NCBI GenBank assembly: GCA_031417835.1 | Contig: JANOWJ010000120.1 | Coordinates: forward strand, 1 to 64,000 | Direction of reading: 5' to 3' | DNA: 64,000 bases | Source of the DNA: JADJLQ01 sp031417835 | GTDB lineage: Bacteria; Bacteroidota; Bacteroidia; Chitinophagales; Saprospiraceae | Shown: positions 42,889 through 52,014 of the stretch, in pieces | How the letters are laid out: every line of letters begins with the position of its first letter | Numbering within the stretch: position 1 is the first letter of the stretch | The notes under the pieces: generated by a model | Told to the model about the DNA's origin: nothing | The model's input: only the letters and a program-made list of their open reading frames with translations | Database searches by the model: none | Position numbers and translations under genes: made by a program

Positions 42889-43923
42889 ATGAGACTTAAC
42901 CTAGCTTTAATAGCCATGATTTCACTAGCTCCCCACCTTTCAAGAAGTCAAGGACCCGGTCTTGCATCTGGTCACGGACCAATAGAATTGGGCAAGGTCC
43001 AATGGTTACGCGATATAGGCAAGGCACAGGATCTTGCTCAACAAAGCGGCAAAGCTATCCTGATACTTTTTCAAGAAGTACCCGGTTGTGTTACCTGCCA
43101 GCGATATGGATCCCAAGTATTGACACATCCTTTGATCGTCGAGGCAATCGAAAATCAGTTTGTTCCACTAGCCATATATAACAATAAAGGTGGCGAAGAT
43201 GGGCGGGTCCTTAAATTGTTTAATGAACCCTCCTGGAATAATCCTGTCGTACGGATCGTAGATGCACAATTAAAAGATATCGTCAACCGCCTCGATGGGG
43301 ATTATTCTCCAAGAGGAGTGACTCAACTGATGATCAAGGCACTGCAGTCTACCAAAAAGCCTATTCCCAATTATATACAACTTTTAAAAGAATCATTTTC
43401 CACTCATACTAACCAGCTCACTTTTGGAATGTATTGTTTTTGGGAGGGAGAAAAAAAACTTGGAGGTTTAGCTGGAGTCACTCGCACTCTACCTGGGTTT
43501 GTCCAAGGGCACGAAGTCGTGCAAGTGACCTTTGATCCGGAATCTATAAGTGCAGAAAAACTTATTGACGAAGCTAAAAAACAGGATTGTGCGGGACAAA
43601 TCTATGCATCGCCTTCAGACTTGGGCGGGATATATAAAAGTAGTCCTCAACTTAAACCCATCAGTGGATTCAAATCGGATCGCGAGCCACAATACTACTT
43701 GATGCACTCGGATTATCGATTCTTACCGATGTTGCCGATACAGGCCAGTCGAGTCAATAGTGCCATTGCAAACAGGCGAGACCCCAACATATATCTGTCT
43801 AAGCATCAAATTGGACTTTTAGCATATTACAAAGCCAATCCTGATAAACGAGATCCTGCAGCTTACCAAAATGACATCTTAAAGCAATGGGATTACTCGG
43901 TGGTGAACCAAATTGCAAAGTAA
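42889..43923 (+). CDS. Secreted thioredoxin-like protein fused to an MsrA-like domain (VPGUxxT-related)
   Basis: A 344-residue protein with a signal peptide (residues 1-21). Residues about 37-145 form a thioredoxin-like domain whose active site reads FQEVPGCVTCQRYG (Cys-Val-Thr-Cys near 68-71). This resembles the VPGUxxT thioredoxin-like (seleno)protein family, here with ordinary Cys codons in a CXXC. Residues about 175-240 resemble MsrA: FGMYCFWEGEKKLGGLAGV, then VVQVTFDPESISAEKLIDEA, with the catalytic Cys of the GCFWG motif in YCFWEGE. MsrA repairs oxidised methionine; a thioredoxin domain in the same chain could regenerate it. Export points to repair in the periplasm. Substrate and activity are inferred. 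Confidence 0.78.
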   Translation: MRLNLALIAMISLAPHLSRSQGPGLASGHGPIELGKVQWLRDIGKAQDLAQQSGKAILILFQEVPGCVTCQRYGSQVLTHPLIVEAIENQFVPLAIYNNKGGEDGRVLKLFNEPSWNNPVVRIVDAQLKDIVNRLDGDYSPRGVTQLMIKALQSTKKPIPNYIQLLKESFSTHTNQLTFGMYCFWEGEKKLGGLAGVTRTLPGFVQGHEVVQVTFDPESISAEKLIDEAKKQDCAGQIYASPSDLGGIYKSSPQLKPISGFKSDREPQYYLMHSDYRFLPMLPIQASRVNSAIANRRDPNIYLSKHQIGLLAYYKANPDKRDPAAYQNDILKQWDYSVVNQIAK

Positions 43924-44587
43924 ATTTTATTTTTTTGTAGGATCTAAGCAGGCCCTATTAGGTTGTGATTACAGATTGGTTCGTTTTTAGCAGACCTTGT
44001 TGCGCTTCTGAAGCTCAGCTTTTCCGAAGCTTATAATTGCTGGGAGCTTGGAAGTTACAAAAGTCCTGAATCTCCATAATAACCGAATTATTTTAGGCTT
44101 CGTTGAGCTTCCGAATCGCAGCTTCTCTGTAGCCGTGATGACAGAGGAGATCGGTGGTTACACCCGCCAAACAATTGTACTCGGACCATCACTTTTGATC
44201 ATGAGTATTACAATTGAAATCTGCATTTTTAACACACCCCGCAATTTATTTACTTGACTTGACATCAAAAATCGCATACGTTTATATGCCCCAGTCTTCT
44301 AACTACAGTGGATTTAATTAATGGTATCATATCAAGGTACCTATACTAAGATGATGAAATCCGGCCAATAGGGGCACCGCAACCTGAGCTGATAGCACTA
44401 GCGTCATAATTTGCTTTTTGCTTGATTTGATAAGTTGTTAACCTAGCAATATGACTTGATTTGTATTTGCCATTTCTATCAATACGGTACAAGTCTATAA
44501 CAGATATTGAAAATTCGATAGCGCCAAGTCCTTTTAGGCAAGGGTAAGAGAGACAGAAATCCATTTCCAAGCTCCACGCTACTGTCG
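43924..44587. other. Gene-poor region upstream of pheT
   Basis: About 660 bases. Two short open frames (44048-44257 plus; 44346-44570 minus, product beginning MEMDFCLSYPCL) are present, but neither has recognisable homology or composition that convinces me. Short words GAAGCTCAGCTT, CCGAAGCTT and GAGCTTCCGAA recur near 44008-44120 and suggest old repeats. No tRNA or known RNA element is visible. Confidence 0.4.
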
Positions 44588-44595
44588 TATCTTTG
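44588..44595 (+). promoter_or_regulatory. Probable -7 box of pheT
   Basis: TATCTTTG, a match to TAnnTTTG, lies 8 bases before the pheT ATG at 44604. Such a short distance implies a very short leader. No -33 box is evident. Confidence 0.4.
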
Positions 44596-44603
44596 CGGAC
44601 TTT

Positions 44604-47066
44604 ATGAACGTATCGCTCAACTGGTTAAAAGAATTTTTACCCATACATCAATCTCCACTGGAGTTATCGGAGACTTTGACTAATCTTGGTTTGGCCGTAG
44701 ATGCTCATTCGGATTATGAAAGTATACCCGGGTCTCTGGCCGGAGTAGTCGTAGGTAAAATTATCACGTGTGTCAAACATCCCAATGCTGATCGGCTATC
44801 GTTGACTCAAGTAGAAGTCGGTACCTCTACCCCCCTGAGTATCGTATGCGGAGCGCCCAATGTAGCCTCAGGTCAGACCGTGCTCGTAGCCACCATGGGT
44901 AGCATACTGCATACCTCTAAAGGAGAAAAGTTGGAAATAAAAAAAGGTAAAATCAGAGGCGAGATCTCTGAAGGCATGATTTGTGCCGGTGATGAACTAA
45001 GCTTGAGTGATGACCATAGCGGGATCTTGGTTTTACCCGACCATTGGCCTGTAGGCACGCCTGCTTCGGAGGTTTTTCCAGTCTATAATGATACGATCTT
45101 TGAAGTAGATCTCACACCCAATCGCTCGGATGCTACCTCACATCTGGGTGTGGCCAGGGATCTAGCAGCTTATTATAAAGTAAATCAACCGGGCTTCACT
45201 TTTGATGTAGTCACACCTCAAGACGACTTGACAGCTAAAATTGATCAAAACCTAGCTGTAGCAGTGACCGTAGAGGATCCTACTGCCTGTCCTCGATATA
45301 GTGGCATAAGTATAGGTGGGGTACAAATAAGTGCGTCCCCAGAGTGGTTGCAGAATCGACTCAAAGCTATAGGAGTAAGGCCAGTAAATAATGTAGTGGA
45401 CATCACAAATTTTATACTTCATGCTTATGGTCAACCGCTTCATGCATTTGATCTCGATAAGATATCGGAGGACGATCAAAGTATTCCATCCATCCGAGTT
45501 AAAAAGCTGCCCGCAGGTACCAAATTCGTGACCCTAGACGGCGTCGAGCGCTCGTTGCATCAGGATGATTTGATGATTTGTAATGGTGTTTCACAACCTA
45601 TCTGTATAGCAGGAGTTTTTGGAGGTTTACATACCGGTATTTCATCCTCCACTCAAAACATTTTTCTCGAAAGTGCCCATTTTGCAGCCTCTACCATCCG
45701 CCGCACCAGTATGAGACATGTATTGCGCACAGATGCAGCCACACGGTATGAAAAAGGAACTGATCCAAATATTACCATCACCGCCTTACATGCGGCAGCA
45801 AAAATGATCATCGAACTCTGTGGAGGATATATAGCTTCTGAAGGAGTCGATGTATATCCTCAGCCAATCGTGCCGGCCGAAATCACGATTGACTTTGCAC
45901 GGGTACGTAAAGTGATAGGCCAACAGTTATCTGATGACCAAATCGTGTCTATATTGGCCGCTCTGGAAATGCAACCTGAACAATCTGGTGAAAAAGTCCG
46001 AGTCAAAGTACCTACCAACAAAGCCGATGTCAAACGGGATATCGATGTAATCGAGGAAATCCTGCGTATCCATGGCTATAATGCAGTACCGATGCCGGCT
46101 AAAATGGAAGTTTCGTTTGCCAACTCCTCTGAATCCAGCAACAAACAACATTTAAAAGAAGAGATTGCCGCGTTATTATGTCATTTGGGATTTCATGAGA
46201 TAATGGGCCTTTCGCTTATGGAGTCTCGCGTGATCAAAAGCAGTGGCTATGTGGGTGATGGCATGGTCTATATCCAGAATACAAGCAATGTACATCTCGA
46301 TATCATGAGACCGGAGCTCCTGCGAAGCGGACTGAGCACGTTACAGTATAATCAAAATCGTCAACAGACCGATCTCAAGTTATACGAATTTGGCAAAAGT
46401 TATCATACAAACTCAACTGCTCACTGGCCGTTTATAGAAAAAGAATTCTTAGCCGTTTTCGTCACCGGCCTTGTAGAAGCTCCCCATTGGAACGTAAAAG
46501 AGATCAAACAAGGCTACCTATATCTCAAAGGCCTTGCCCATCAACTTTTGGCGAAGTGGGGAATCACTGACTACGAAGAATCATCGTCCGACCACGACGA
46601 TTTTATTGAAGCCAGGCAGATCATAGTTCACAATAAGGCCCTTATTTTATTTGGTGAGGTGAGTGATGGTCTGGCCAAAAGCTTTGATATCCGCAATCCG
46701 ATATATTATCTTCAAGTGGATTGGGACATACTTTGGTCGTTATTAAGATCTCAAAAATTGGTAAAAATATCCGTGCCGGGTAAGTACCCCAGTGTGCGAA
46801 GAGATCTGGCTATCGTGGTCGATAAATCGATGAACTGGCACCAAATCGAATCCGTACTCCATGGACAGAAGGTGGCTCACCTACAATCGTTTGACTTATT
46901 TGATGTATTTGAGCATGAAGAGCGCGTCGGAAAAGACAAAAAATCTTTAGCAATTAGTCTTATATTTGGAAGTTCAAGTCAAACCCTTAAAGATGAAGAC
47001 TTGGAAAAATCGATGCGCCTGATTCAGGATCGGCTTCGCGAACAAATCGGAGCTGTCGTGAGATAG
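44604..47066 (+). CDS. pheT: Phenylalanine--tRNA ligase beta subunit
   Basis: An 820-residue beta subunit of the alpha2-beta2 enzyme that charges tRNA-Phe. Domain order is standard: NVSLNWLKEFLPI at the N-terminus, an EMAP-type tRNA-binding domain at about 40-150 (VVGKIITCVKHPNADRL), B3/B4 editing domain near 210-390 (RYSGISIGGVQI, RPVNNVVDITNFILHAYGQP), B5 domain near 405-475, a catalytic-like core near 480-690 and a C-terminal anticodon-binding FDX-ACB domain (YPSVRRDLAIVVDKSMNWHQ near 730). pheS is not in the window. It heads a plus-strand run with zapA and rny, a linkage common in Bacteroidota. Confidence 0.97.
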   Translation: MNVSLNWLKEFLPIHQSPLELSETLTNLGLAVDAHSDYESIPGSLAGVVVGKIITCVKHPNADRLSLTQVEVGTSTPLSIVCGAPNVASGQTVLVATMGSILHTSKGEKLEIKKGKIRGEISEGMICAGDELSLSDDHSGILVLPDHWPVGTPASEVFPVYNDTIFEVDLTPNRSDATSHLGVARDLAAYYKVNQPGFTFDVVTPQDDLTAKIDQNLAVAVTVEDPTACPRYSGISIGGVQISASPEWLQNRLKAIGVRPVNNVVDITNFILHAYGQPLHAFDLDKISEDDQSIPSIRVKKLPAGTKFVTLDGVERSLHQDDLMICNGVSQPICIAGVFGGLHTGISSSTQNIFLESAHFAASTIRRTSMRHVLRTDAATRYEKGTDPNITITALHAAAKMIIELCGGYIASEGVDVYPQPIVPAEITIDFARVRKVIGQQLSDDQIVSILAALEMQPEQSGEKVRVKVPTNKADVKRDIDVIEEILRIHGYNAVPMPAKMEVSFANSSESSNKQHLKEEIAALLCHLGFHEIMGLSLMESRVIKSSGYVGDGMVYIQNTSNVHLDIMRPELLRSGLSTLQYNQNRQQTDLKLYEFGKSYHTNSTAHWPFIEKEFLAVFVTGLVEAPHWNVKEIKQGYLYLKGLAHQLLAKWGITDYEESSSDHDDFIEARQIIVHNKALILFGEVSDGLAKSFDIRNPIYYLQVDWDILWSLLRSQKLVKISVPGKYPSVRRDLAIVVDKSMNWHQIESVLHGQKVAHLQSFDLFDVFEHEERVGKDKKSLAISLIFGSSSQTLKDEDLEKSMRLIQDRLREQIGAVVR

Positions 47067-47119
47067 TGCAAAGAAAATTAATTTGATATATATTATTAAA
47101 AAACATTATATATTTGCTC

Positions 47120-47410
47120 GTGAAAGCAGTACCTGTAATTATCGACCGCTTGGAAGAGAAAATAAAAGTGGTAGTTCAAAAAGTTGAACTACTGCGGCAG
47201 GAAAATAAATTGCTTCACGAGGAGAATAATAAATTGAATAAGGAGCTGAAGCTGAGAGAAAAACTCATTAGGGAATTGGAAGACCATCGAAATCTTTTTT
47301 CAGGGCAAGATGAAACTCCGAAAGTGAGTCATCGCAAACTGGATCATACATTAGATCAATACATACGCCAAGTGGACCAATGTATTGAAATGGTCAAAAA
47401 TATAGGATAG
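47120..47410 (+). CDS. Small coiled-coil protein upstream of zapA
   Basis: About 96-98 residues, mostly one coiled coil: IIDRLEEKIKVVVQKVELL, RQENKLLHEENNKLNKEL and KLREKLIRELEDH, then a conserved-looking tail (LDHTLDQYIRQVDQCIEMV). There is no ATG; the frame can start at GTG 47120 or at TTG 47114, and I prefer GTG. Its position 10 bases before zapA suggests a partner of the Z-ring machinery (ZapB is also a short coiled coil), but sequence identity to ZapB is not evident. A TATATTTG box at 47109-47116, with TTTG at 47082-47085, overlaps the TTG and sits oddly close to the start. Confidence 0.75.
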   Translation: MKAVPVIIDRLEEKIKVVVQKVELLRQENKLLHEENNKLNKELKLREKLIRELEDHRNLFSGQDETPKVSHRKLDHTLDQYIRQVDQCIEMVKNIG

Positions 47411-47420
47411 ATCAGTAGAT

Positions 47421-47696
47421 ATGAAGACACTGCAAGTCATGATCGAAGGCCGTAACTACTCATTGCAAGTCAATGAGGAGGATGCTGATTCGATGCAAAA
47501 GATTGTAGACGAAGTCAATGAAACACTCAAATCACTACATATTTCCTTTCCCCACAAAGACAGACAAGATTGTATGGCCATGGCCCTGCTGACTGTAGCT
47601 GTCAAATTGTATGAGTCCAGAGTAGATAGTATTTCGCCGGATATCCAGGATAAGCTGGATCAGATGGACCATATACTCGATCGAGTGATTGCTTAA
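47421..47696 (+). CDS. zapA: Cell division protein ZapA
   Basis: A 91-residue ZapA-family protein. The N-terminal strand pair LQVMIEGRNYSLQVNEED leads into helices ADSMQKIVDEVNETLKSL, RQDCMAMALLTVAVKLYESR and a C-terminal coiled coil (IQDKLDQMDHILDRVI). ZapA cross-links FtsZ protofilaments and stabilises the Z-ring. It follows the coiled-coil gene by 10 bases and precedes rny by 55 bases, so the three are probably co-transcribed. Length and layout are normal for Bacteroidota. Confidence 0.88.
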   Translation: MKTLQVMIEGRNYSLQVNEEDADSMQKIVDEVNETLKSLHISFPHKDRQDCMAMALLTVAVKLYESRVDSISPDIQDKLDQMDHILDRVIA

Positions 47697-47751
47697 AGCA
47701 CTCAGTCTCCACTTTTTTTAACCAACTTTTTTTAAAAACCATCACCGTATT

Positions 47752-49413
47752 ATGGAATGGATACTAGCATTATTGATCGGATTGGCGGGGGGCGGCGGAG
47801 TCTGTTACCTACTTTTAAACAAACTGAACAAAAGCACTCAAACTAAACTCATCCAAGCATCAAATCAAAAATCTGAGCTCATCTTGGAGCAAGCTAAAAT
47901 AGCTGCCAAACGGATCACAGACGAAGCAGAAGTAAACGCAGAAAAAATACTTTCTAAAGCTGAAGGTAAAAACGAACAGATCAAACAAAAGAAAATTCAG
48001 GAAGCCAAAGATCTCTTCAACAGTAAACGAAGTGAATTTGAAAAAGAACGGGCGTTGCACCTGGTCGAGATGAAAGAGCGGGAAATGATTACTGTAAACA
48101 CTGAAAATGACCTTAAACGCAGGTTGAATGATTTTAAATCCAAATCTGAAGCCGTCGAATCCCGAGAAAGCGAATTGAATACGCTGCGGGATAATTTGGA
48201 AAAACAACTTAAGATCGTAAGTAAGCGCAAAGAAGAGCTAGATGCCTCGACTGAGAAACAGATCAAAGCTCTGGAAAGTATAGCCAGGCTCACTGAGTCC
48301 GAAGCGAAAGAACAATTGATCGATGCTATTCGCGCTAAAGCTGAATCAGAATCCATGTCTTATGTGAAAGATGCAGTGGAGCAAGCCAAAGTCAATGCCA
48401 ACAAAGAAGCTAAAAAGATCGTAATCCAAACCATTCAACGGATGGCATCAGAGTATACCATCGAAAATACGGTTTCAGTATTCCACTTGGATAATGATGA
48501 TGTCAAAGGCCAGATCATCGGTCGTGAAGGAAGAAATATCCGAGCTCTCGAAGCCGCCACAGGCGCAGAGATTGTGGTAGATGATACGCCGGAAGCCATT
48601 GTGATATCGAGTTTTGACCCGATCCGTAGAGAGATCTGTCGTTTGGCTTTGCAGCGATTGGTAGCAGATGGTCGTATCCACCCTGCTCGTATCGAAGAAG
48701 TAGTAGCCAAGGTCAAGAAACAACTCGAAGAACAGATCCGCGAGATCGGTGAGCGTACGATTATAGATCTGGATATCCATGGTCTCGATCCATACCTGGT
48801 GTGGATGGTCGGTCGGATGCGATTCAGATCCTCCTATGGCCAAAATCTATTAAAACATTCTATTGAGACTGCCAATCTTTGTGCCACCATGTGTGCAGAA
48901 CTGGGGCTCAATAGCAAGCTGATCAAACTCGCTAAACGCGCCGGTTTGCTGCATGATATCGGAAAAGTAAGTGAAGAAGATAGCGAACTGTCTCATGCTA
49001 TCATCGGTATGAAGCTGTGTGAAAAACACAATGAACATCCGGCTATCATCAATGCCGTAGGTGCTCACCACGATGAAATCGAGATGAATAGCATCATCTC
49101 GCCGATCATACAAGCGTGCGATGCGATCTCCGGGGCGCGTCCAGGTGCTCGCCGCGAAATTTTAGAATCTTACCTTAAGCGGATCGGAGAGTTAGAGGAC
49201 CTTGCGTTGTCCTATGAAGGGGTTCAAAAAGCATATGCCTTACAAGCCGGTCGAGAGCTGAGGGTCATTGTAGAGAGTGATAAGGTCAGTGATGGCTTTG
49301 CTGACGAACTAGCATTCCTCATCTCGCAACGAATCGAAAAAGAAATGCAATATCCCGGACAGGTGCGGGTGACAGTGATCCGAGAAAAAAGGGCCACTTC
49401 GATCGCCAGATAA
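47752..49413 (+). CDS. rny: Ribonuclease Y
   Basis: A 553-residue membrane-anchored endoribonuclease that starts bulk mRNA decay. The N-terminal helix is WILALLIGLAGGGGVCYLLL. Residues about 30-215 form a long coiled coil rich in Lys, Glu and Ala. A KH domain at about 245-290 contains GQIIGREGRNIRALEAATGA. The HD domain follows, with LLKHSIETANLCATMCAELG near 365 and LLHDIGKVSEE near 400 holding the catalytic HD. The C-terminus ends YPGQVRVTVIREKRATSIAR, as usual. Position after zapA is common in this phylum. A terminator lies 39 bases after the stop. Confidence 0.97.
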   Translation: MEWILALLIGLAGGGGVCYLLLNKLNKSTQTKLIQASNQKSELILEQAKIAAKRITDEAEVNAEKILSKAEGKNEQIKQKKIQEAKDLFNSKRSEFEKERALHLVEMKEREMITVNTENDLKRRLNDFKSKSEAVESRESELNTLRDNLEKQLKIVSKRKEELDASTEKQIKALESIARLTESEAKEQLIDAIRAKAESESMSYVKDAVEQAKVNANKEAKKIVIQTIQRMASEYTIENTVSVFHLDNDDVKGQIIGREGRNIRALEAATGAEIVVDDTPEAIVISSFDPIRREICRLALQRLVADGRIHPARIEEVVAKVKKQLEEQIREIGERTIIDLDIHGLDPYLVWMVGRMRFRSSYGQNLLKHSIETANLCATMCAELGLNSKLIKLAKRAGLLHDIGKVSEEDSELSHAIIGMKLCEKHNEHPAIINAVGAHHDEIEMNSIISPIIQACDAISGARPGARREILESYLKRIGELEDLALSYEGVQKAYALQAGRELRVIVESDKVSDGFADELAFLISQRIEKEMQYPGQVRVTVIREKRATSIAR

Positions 49414-49451
49414 AGCATTCATTAATTACCAGTCAAAAAACAACTTCAAAT

Positions 49452-49480
49452 AAAAAGGGCATCCATCGGATGCCCTTTTT
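49452..49480 (+). terminator. Rho-independent terminator after rny
   Basis: GGGCATCC-ATC-GGATGCCC, an 8-base perfect stem flanked by five A on the left and TTTTT on the right. The A/T flanks would let it act in both directions. Confidence 0.88.
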
Positions 49481-49579
49481 GCTTTTATACCAAGGGGAAT
49501 ACACTTAGTAAAAGGCACATTTTTTAAAGATTCATTCCCTCTTTTTTTATAGCTTGAGCTCAAATTCAAGATTGGTATA

Positions 49580-51301
49580 ATGCAAGGATTACAAATACTC
49601 GAAAAGAATAGCGGCACCTTTGATGCCATCGTCATCGGTGCTGGCATGAGTGGTGGCTGGGCAGCCAAAGAACTCTGTGAGCATGGACTAAAAACCTTGG
49701 TGCTGGAGAAAGGGCGAATGGTCAATCATGTACGCGACTACCCTACTATGAATCAAGATGCCTGGCAAATGGAACATCGAGGCGCACTCTCGTCAGTAGC
49801 TGCAGAGCGTCAGCAGATACAATGCAGGAGTGGTTTTATAGGTGAAAGTTCCAATCATTTTTTTGCAGACGATATTGATAATCCCTATCAGGAAGAACGA
49901 CGATTTGACTGGATCAGAGGTCACCAAGTCGGAGGCCGATCTTTGACTTGGGGGCGACACACCTATAGATGGAGTGATATGGATTTTACGGCCAATGCTC
50001 GTGAACAAATTGCAATTGATTGGCCGGTGCGCTATACCGATATAGCACCCTGGTACAGTTATGTAGAAAAATTCGTAGGGATCAGCGGTGAAAAATTGGG
50101 TTTGGCTCAGGTACCGGATGGTGAGTTTCTGCCGGCCTTCGAAATGAATTGTCTTGAAAAAGAATTTAAATCTAAAGTAGCTTCTAAATTAAATGGCAGA
50201 ACAGTGACCATAGGTCGAGTGGCTCATCTGACAGACCCGCAACCCTGGCATTTGGAATTAGGTAGGGGTAAGTGTCAGCTTCGCAATCGATGCTCTAGAG
50301 GTTGTCCGTTTGGAGCCTACTTTAGCAGCAATTCTGCGACTTTACCTGCGGCCAATAAAACCGGAAATCTGTCAATTCGGCCCGATTCTGTCGTGCACTC
50401 TTTGATCTTCGATGAGAAAACACAAAAAGTCACCGGCGTGAGAATTATAGATCAGTCGGATATGACCAGTCATGAGTTTTATGCAAAGATCATATTTTTA
50501 TGTGCCTCTGCACCAGCATCGGCTCAGATCATGCTGCATTCCACTTCAGTGAGATTTGCCAATGGGCTGGGTAATGACAGTGGCGAGCTCGGTCACAATA
50601 TCATGGATCACCACTACCATGTCGGTGCGATGGGTGAATATGAAGGATTTCAGGATCAATACTATAAAGGTCGCAGACCGACTGGCATCTATATCCCAAA
50701 ATATGTAAATATTGATGGCCAAAGTCAAAATTCAAGTTTTTTGCGTGGTTTTGGATATCAAGGTAGTTCTGGTCGCAGCAGTTGGGGTAGAGGCAATGGC
50801 CAACCTCAAGTAGGAGCGGCATTTAAAGAAAATCTCTTCAAACCCGGCGATTGGAACCTCAGTTTGATGGGGTTTGGCGAAGTATTACCAGACCATAACA
50901 ATCGTATGTATCTAAGTAAAGACAAAAAAGATAAGTGGGGTATACCTCAAATCGTATTTGATGCATCACATGGGGCTAATGAAATGAAAATGCGAGAACA
51001 GATCAAATCTGATGCAGTCCAAATGCTGGAAGTATCAGGCTTTAAAAATATTGTTGGATTTGATAACATCGGAGGCTTGGGCAATGGGGTCCATGAGATG
51101 GGTACTGCCCGTATGGGTCACGATCCCAAAACTTCTGTATTGAATAAATGGAATCAGGTACACGCTGTAAAAAACCTATATGTGACCGACGGATCCTTTA
51201 TGACTTCGTCTAATTGTGTAAATCCATCGATCACCTATATGGCATTTACAGCCAGAGCTGTAGATCATGCCATCACCGAATTAAAAAAAGGCAGTTTATA
51301 A
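49580..51301 (+). CDS. GMC-family FAD oxidoreductase, probable large subunit of a membrane dehydrogenase
   Basis: A 573-residue GMC oxidoreductase. The FAD Rossmann motif is AIVIGAGMSGGWAAKELCEHG, split near 17-37. GGRSLTWGRHTYRWSD near 117-132 and the Cys-rich CQLRNRCSRGCPFGAYF near 232-248 match the gluconate/sorbitol dehydrogenase group, and GTARMGHDPKTSV near 512 with SSNCVNPSITYMA near 542 supplies the catalytic His/Asn region. It has no leader of its own; the next gene (19 bases downstream) encodes a Tat-type small subunit, so export as a complex is likely. It should oxidise a sugar or sugar acid and pass electrons to a cytochrome not encoded here. Confidence 0.9.
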   Translation: MQGLQILEKNSGTFDAIVIGAGMSGGWAAKELCEHGLKTLVLEKGRMVNHVRDYPTMNQDAWQMEHRGALSSVAAERQQIQCRSGFIGESSNHFFADDIDNPYQEERRFDWIRGHQVGGRSLTWGRHTYRWSDMDFTANAREQIAIDWPVRYTDIAPWYSYVEKFVGISGEKLGLAQVPDGEFLPAFEMNCLEKEFKSKVASKLNGRTVTIGRVAHLTDPQPWHLELGRGKCQLRNRCSRGCPFGAYFSSNSATLPAANKTGNLSIRPDSVVHSLIFDEKTQKVTGVRIIDQSDMTSHEFYAKIIFLCASAPASAQIMLHSTSVRFANGLGNDSGELGHNIMDHHYHVGAMGEYEGFQDQYYKGRRPTGIYIPKYVNIDGQSQNSSFLRGFGYQGSSGRSSWGRGNGQPQVGAAFKENLFKPGDWNLSLMGFGEVLPDHNNRMYLSKDKKDKWGIPQIVFDASHGANEMKMREQIKSDAVQMLEVSGFKNIVGFDNIGGLGNGVHEMGTARMGHDPKTSVLNKWNQVHAVKNLYVTDGSFMTSSNCVNPSITYMAFTARAVDHAITELKKGSL

Positions 51302-51320
51302 ATTTAAACTTCAAACCGAC

Positions 51321-51917
51321 ATGGATCGACGAGCTTATATCAAACAAACCACCCTACTCCTGGGTTATACTTTATCAGCCGGGGCCATCACCCAATTACT
51401 GAACTCCTGCCGACAAGAGGCCGCTTTGGATTGGAAACCATTATCTTTTAATCCGCAACAAGCAGCAACCATCTCAGCTATTACCGAGACCATTTTGCCC
51501 AAAACAAATACCTCACCCGGTGCCACAGAATTAGGCGTGCCCCAATTTATAGACAAAATGATCGCTCAACTTTTAAACTCTTCAGAGCAGCAGAAAATGA
51601 AAGATGGGTTGCGGGAGTTTGAGGCCGCTTGTGTTAAAAAATATTCTACATCATTTATTGATTTGCCGGCTACACAAAAGGAGCAGTTTTTGACGGAACA
51701 GGATGAACAATCACCGGCTTTTCCCATCTCGATGTGGGGCATCATGCTAGATCCAAATCCTAAACCAGTTACATTTTTTCGCCGCATAAAGAGCCTGACT
51801 TTAATGGGGTATTTTACATCTGAGAAAATAGGTAAAGAGTATCTGGTCTATGATCCGGTGCCAGGCCAATATCTCGGGTGTATACCATTGAATAATAGCA
51901 ATAGCCATACCGAATAA
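51321..51917 (+). CDS. Gluconate 2-dehydrogenase subunit 3 family protein with Tat-type leader
   Basis: A 198-residue small subunit. The leader MDRRAYIKQTTLLLGYTLSAG has twin Arg followed by a hydrophobic stretch and then LLNSC, a possible lipid-attachment Cys. The mature domain shows ISAITETILPKTNTSPGATELGVPQFID near 50-77 in two parts and GYFTSEKIGKEYLVYDPVPG near 168, both typical of subunit 3 of gluconate 2-dehydrogenase. In this complex the subunit is required for export and stability of the GMC subunit. The gene follows it closely, so they form a pair. Confidence 0.9.
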   Translation: MDRRAYIKQTTLLLGYTLSAGAITQLLNSCRQEAALDWKPLSFNPQQAATISAITETILPKTNTSPGATELGVPQFIDKMIAQLLNSSEQQKMKDGLREFEAACVKKYSTSFIDLPATQKEQFLTEQDEQSPAFPISMWGIMLDPNPKPVTFFRRIKSLTLMGYFTSEKIGKEYLVYDPVPGQYLGCIPLNNSNSHTE

Positions 51918-52014
51918 TCGTCATGCATTCATCTTTTGTTTCGATGAAAAACAGTACAACTGCAAAGGATTATTTACTTAACTCGACTTTCTCAAATTAC
52001 TATATATTCATAAT

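Noticed and set aside
43090..43105. Possible selenocysteine codon at the VPG-C motif of the thioredoxin-like protein
   Set aside because: The codons at the two active-site positions are TGT and TGC, not TGA, so no selenocysteine is encoded.
44048..44257. 69-residue plus-strand ORF upstream of pheT
   Set aside because: No recognisable motif, unusual composition, and no promoter or partner gene. Probably chance.
44346..44570. 74-residue minus-strand ORF upstream of pheT
   Set aside because: Composition is plausible but I see no homology, no partner and no promoter. I left it out as a gene and described the region instead.
47860..48207. 115-residue minus-strand ORF within rny
   Set aside because: Antisense of the Lys/Glu-rich coiled coil; Phe/Leu-rich composition is the expected artefact.
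48475..48843. 122-residue minus-strand ORF within rny
   Set aside because: Antisense of the KH domain; no own promoter or homology.
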